A stretch of 7,529 nucleotides of DNA, taken from contig CAMYQS010000060.1 of assembly GCA_947296835.1 (NCBI GenBank), positions 1 to 7,529 of the forward strand, written 5' to 3'. A program made the position numbers and the translations under genes. A model generated the notes under the pieces. That model made no database searches. It was not told the origin of the DNA and worked only from the letters and a program-made list of their open reading frames with translations. The stretch is from an uncultured Atopostipes sp. (GTDB lineage Bacteria; Bacillota; Bacilli; Lactobacillales; Carnobacteriaceae_A). Positions 6,032 through 7,529 of the stretch are shown one piece after another; the stretch's first letter is position 1; each line of letters starts with the position of its first letter.

Positions 6032-7009
6032 ATGAGTTTAGAAGAATCGTTAAGAAATAAAATTACTGGGAAAAACATTCGTATCGTATTCCCAGAAGCA
6101 ACAGATCCACGTATTTTAGGTGCAGTTGTGCGTTTGAAGCGTGAAGAATTATTGGAGCCAGTTTTAGTTGGTAGCCCAGAAGAAATTTATGCTGCAGCTG
6201 AAGAGCAAGGATTTAACTTAACAGACATTGAAATTTATGACCCAGAAAACTACGACAAATTTGATGAAATGGTTGAAGCTTTCGTTGAACGTCGTAGCGG
6301 TAAAGCAACCGAAGAACAAGCCCGTGAAATTCTAAAAGGCGGAAACTACTTCGGTACAATGCTTGTATACTTAGATCTTGTAGATGGATTAATTAGTGGT
6401 GCTGTTCACTCAACAAGTGACACCGTTCGCCCAGCTCTACAAATCGTTAAAACACGTCCTGGTGTAACTTTAACGTCTGGTGCATTCTTAATGTTACGTA
6501 AAAATGACCAGTTCATTTTCTCTGACTGTGCAATTAACCCAGATCCAAACGCAGAGCAATTAGCTGAAATCGCTATCGAAAGTGCGCGTACGGCTAAAAT
6601 GTTCGACATCGATCCAAAGGTTGCTCTATTAAGCTTCTCTACAAAGGGATCAGCTTCTGGAGACATGGTTTCTAAAGTAGTTGACGCAACGAACATTGCG
6701 AAAGAGCAGGCGCCTGACTTAGCATTAGATGGTGAATTACAATTTGACGCAGCGTTCAGCCCGGATGTAGCAACTAAGAAAGCTCCTGAATCAGATGTAG
6801 CTGGAAACGCAAACGTATTTGTATTCCCAGAATTACAATCAGGAAACATTGGTTACAAAATTGCTCAACGCCTAGGTGGATTCGAAGCAATTGGACCAAT
6901 CTTACAAGGATTAGCAAAACCAATCGCTGACCTATCACGCGGATGCATTGAAGAAGATGTTTATAAATTATCAATCATCACAGCGAACCAAGTGTTATTA
7001 CAAGACTAA
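6032..7009 (+). CDS. pta: Phosphate acetyltransferase (phosphotransacetylase)
   Basis: This enzyme interconverts acetyl-CoA plus phosphate and acetyl phosphate plus CoA. With acetate kinase it makes ATP from acetyl-CoA in the cytoplasm. The ATG at 6032 is preferred over an in-frame TTG at 6029 because GGAGGG at 6020-6025 is 6 nt away. The 325-residue length is that of the short, single-domain Pta class. Family signatures run throughout: FPEATDPRI at 20-28, SGAVHSTSDTVRPALQ at 122-137, SFSTKGSASG at 201-210, APESDVAGNANVFVFPEL at 251-268 and PIADLSRGC at 297-305. Ser302-Arg303 and Asp309 keep the spacing of the catalytic Ser309/Arg310/Asp316 set described for the Methanosarcina enzyme. Codon use is strongly biased (CGT, GAA, GTT), fitting high expression. 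It stands alone, divergent from the protease gene and followed by its own terminator. No acetate kinase gene is in view. Confidence 0.98.
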   Translation: MSLEESLRNKITGKNIRIVFPEATDPRILGAVVRLKREELLEPVLVGSPEEIYAAAEEQGFNLTDIEIYDPENYDKFDEMVEAFVERRSGKATEEQAREILKGGNYFGTMLVYLDLVDGLISGAVHSTSDTVRPALQIVKTRPGVTLTSGAFLMLRKNDQFIFSDCAINPDPNAEQLAEIAIESARTAKMFDIDPKVALLSFSTKGSASGDMVSKVVDATNIAKEQAPDLALDGELQFDAAFSPDVATKKAPESDVAGNANVFVFPELQSGNIGYKIAQRLGGFEAIGPILQGLAKPIADLSRGCIEEDVYKLSIITANQVLLQD

Positions 7010-7023
7010 TTATTATTTAAATC

Positions 7024-7053
7024 AAGGCAGCCCGATTTTGGGGCTGCTTTTTT
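7024..7053 (+). terminator. Intrinsic terminator of pta
   Basis: GCAGCCC (7027-7033) pairs with GGGCTGC (7041-7047) around a 7-nt loop, followed by a run of six T at 7048-7053. The flanking AAG can extend the stem. It lies 14 nt after the pta stop. Confidence 0.95.
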
Positions 7054-7189
7054 GTTTGTGCCTTTTTTTTAGAAGGGGACGTTCGAGAAAAAGTAGCACA
7101 CTGAATCTAACAATATTGAAAGATAACAAAAGATTCACCAACCACTTAAATAAAGTAATGAATGACCACAAGCATATCTAGTTTTAATT

Positions 7190-7226
7190 TCACGAATGGC
7201 ATCGAAATCTTCGATTCGTTGCGTGA
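7190..7226 (+). repeat. Inverted repeat upstream of the TraX-family gene
   Basis: The inner arms ATCGAA (7201-7206) and TTCGAT (7210-7215) are perfect around a 3-nt spacer. The outer arms TCACG (7190-7194) and CGTGA (7222-7226) also match, with unpaired bases between. No T-run follows on either strand, so it is not a terminator. It covers the -35 position relative to TATAAT at 7234-7239, so an operator is possible. Confidence 0.5.
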
Positions 7227-7233
7227 TTCCTTC

Positions 7234-7239
7234 TATAAT
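7234..7239 (+). promoter_or_regulatory. -10 box for the TraX-family gene
   Basis: A perfect TATAAT lies 38 nt before the ATG. No convincing -35 is seen at 16-18 bp (TCGATT or TTCGAT). The weak -35 under an inverted repeat could mean activator- or repressor-dependent use. Confidence 0.45.
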
Positions 7240-7277
7240 ATAAGGAGAATTTATATAGAGTGGAAGGTGGAGTGAGT

Positions 7278-7529
7278 ATGAGGAAACAAGCACTATATAA
7301 AGACGGGGGCATTAGTGGAGCGCTGCTTAAGTGGCTAGGGATTATTACGATGACCATTGATCATGTCGGTGCGGGTATCATTCAATATTATAATCTGGAC
7401 AGTGCGGCCGATTTATCAGAGTGGTACATGATAAGTCGCATGATTGGCCGGCTGGCGTTCCCGATATTTGTCTTACTAATTGTTCAAGGCTACCAGCACA
7501 CATCTAATCTAAAAAAGTATCTAGTGCGA
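7278..7529 (+). CDS. TraX-family membrane protein, 3' end cut by window edge
   Basis: The first 84 residues are visible and the frame is open to the last base. The pattern LKWLGIITMTIDHVGAGI (residues 17-34), followed by ISRMIGRLAFPIFVLLIVQGY (about 55-75) and HTSNLKKYL, is characteristic of the TraX family. These are multi-pass membrane proteins named for the F-plasmid pilin acetylase. Chromosomal Firmicutes members are generally of unknown function. The conserved DH (residues 29-30) and GRLAFPIF are present. The ATG at 7278 has AAGGTGGAG at 7264-7272. An in-frame GTG at 7260 is an alternative, with AAGGAG at 7242-7247 but a long 12-nt gap. Nothing here suggests a plasmid or conjugation locus. 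The gene was missing from the long-ORF view only because it is truncated. Confidence 0.87.
   Translation, partial: MRKQALYKDGGISGALLKWLGIITMTIDHVGAGIIQYYNLDSAADLSEWYMISRMIGRLAFPIFVLLIVQGYQHTSNLKKYLVR

Noticed and set aside
7278..7529. TraX match as evidence of a conjugative plasmid
   Set aside because: TraX-family proteins are common on Firmicutes chromosomes, and the neighbour is the core metabolic gene pta. No transfer genes are present.

Overview
The window comes from a low-GC Gram-positive (Firmicutes) chromosome. The evidence is AT-rich codon use, strong AGGAGG-type ribosome binding sites, intrinsic hairpin-plus-T-run terminators, a lipobox lipoprotein and the short 325-residue type of phosphate acetyltransferase. 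The Pta sequence and general style suggest Lactobacillales or a related Bacillales lineage, possibly a Carnobacteriaceae-like genus. That genus-level guess is inference only.

Left block (+ strand, 2-3297): a translationally coupled operon encodes an ABC-2-type permease (cut by the left edge), its BcrA-like ATPase (4-nt ATGA overlap) and a lipoprotein (14-nt overlap). The lipoprotein carries two copies of a beta-rich module. The arrangement suggests a surface-acting exporter or envelope-stress transporter with a lipid-anchored partner. A good sigma-A-like promoter then precedes a 113-residue three-helix membrane protein of unknown function. A long bidirectional terminator closes this block and also serves the convergent osmC-family gene.

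Middle block (- strand, 3302-5752): an OsmC/YhfA-type thiol peroxidase-like protein lies downstream of a 618-residue membrane-anchored subtilase. The protease has a signal peptide, a complete Asp/His/Ser triad, acidic linkers, a C-terminal beta-rich module and a C-terminal transmembrane anchor, but no room for the usual I9 propeptide. Between the two genes, one long inverted repeat contains the osmC Shine-Dalgarno sequence in one arm and an extended -10 promoter across its loop. It could be an operator, an RNA hairpin that hides the ribosome binding site, a terminator for the protease transcript, or a combination. The protease upstream region has three TTGTAAY half-sites resembling WalR (YycF) boxes, although the spacing is imperfect.

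Right block (+ strand, 6032-7529): pta, divergent from the protease, has a strong terminator. After a 224-nt non-coding stretch with an inverted repeat next to a perfect TATAAT, the start of a TraX-family membrane protein runs off the right edge. No gap without a gene exceeds 300 bases. The two largest (5753-6031 and 7010-7277) hold only the regulatory signals listed. No RNA genes, CRISPR arrays, insertion sequences or frameshifted genes were seen. Most of the window is ordinary core and envelope gene content. The least ordinary parts are the duplicated-module lipoprotein, the propeptide-less anchored subtilase and the osmC leader palindrome.
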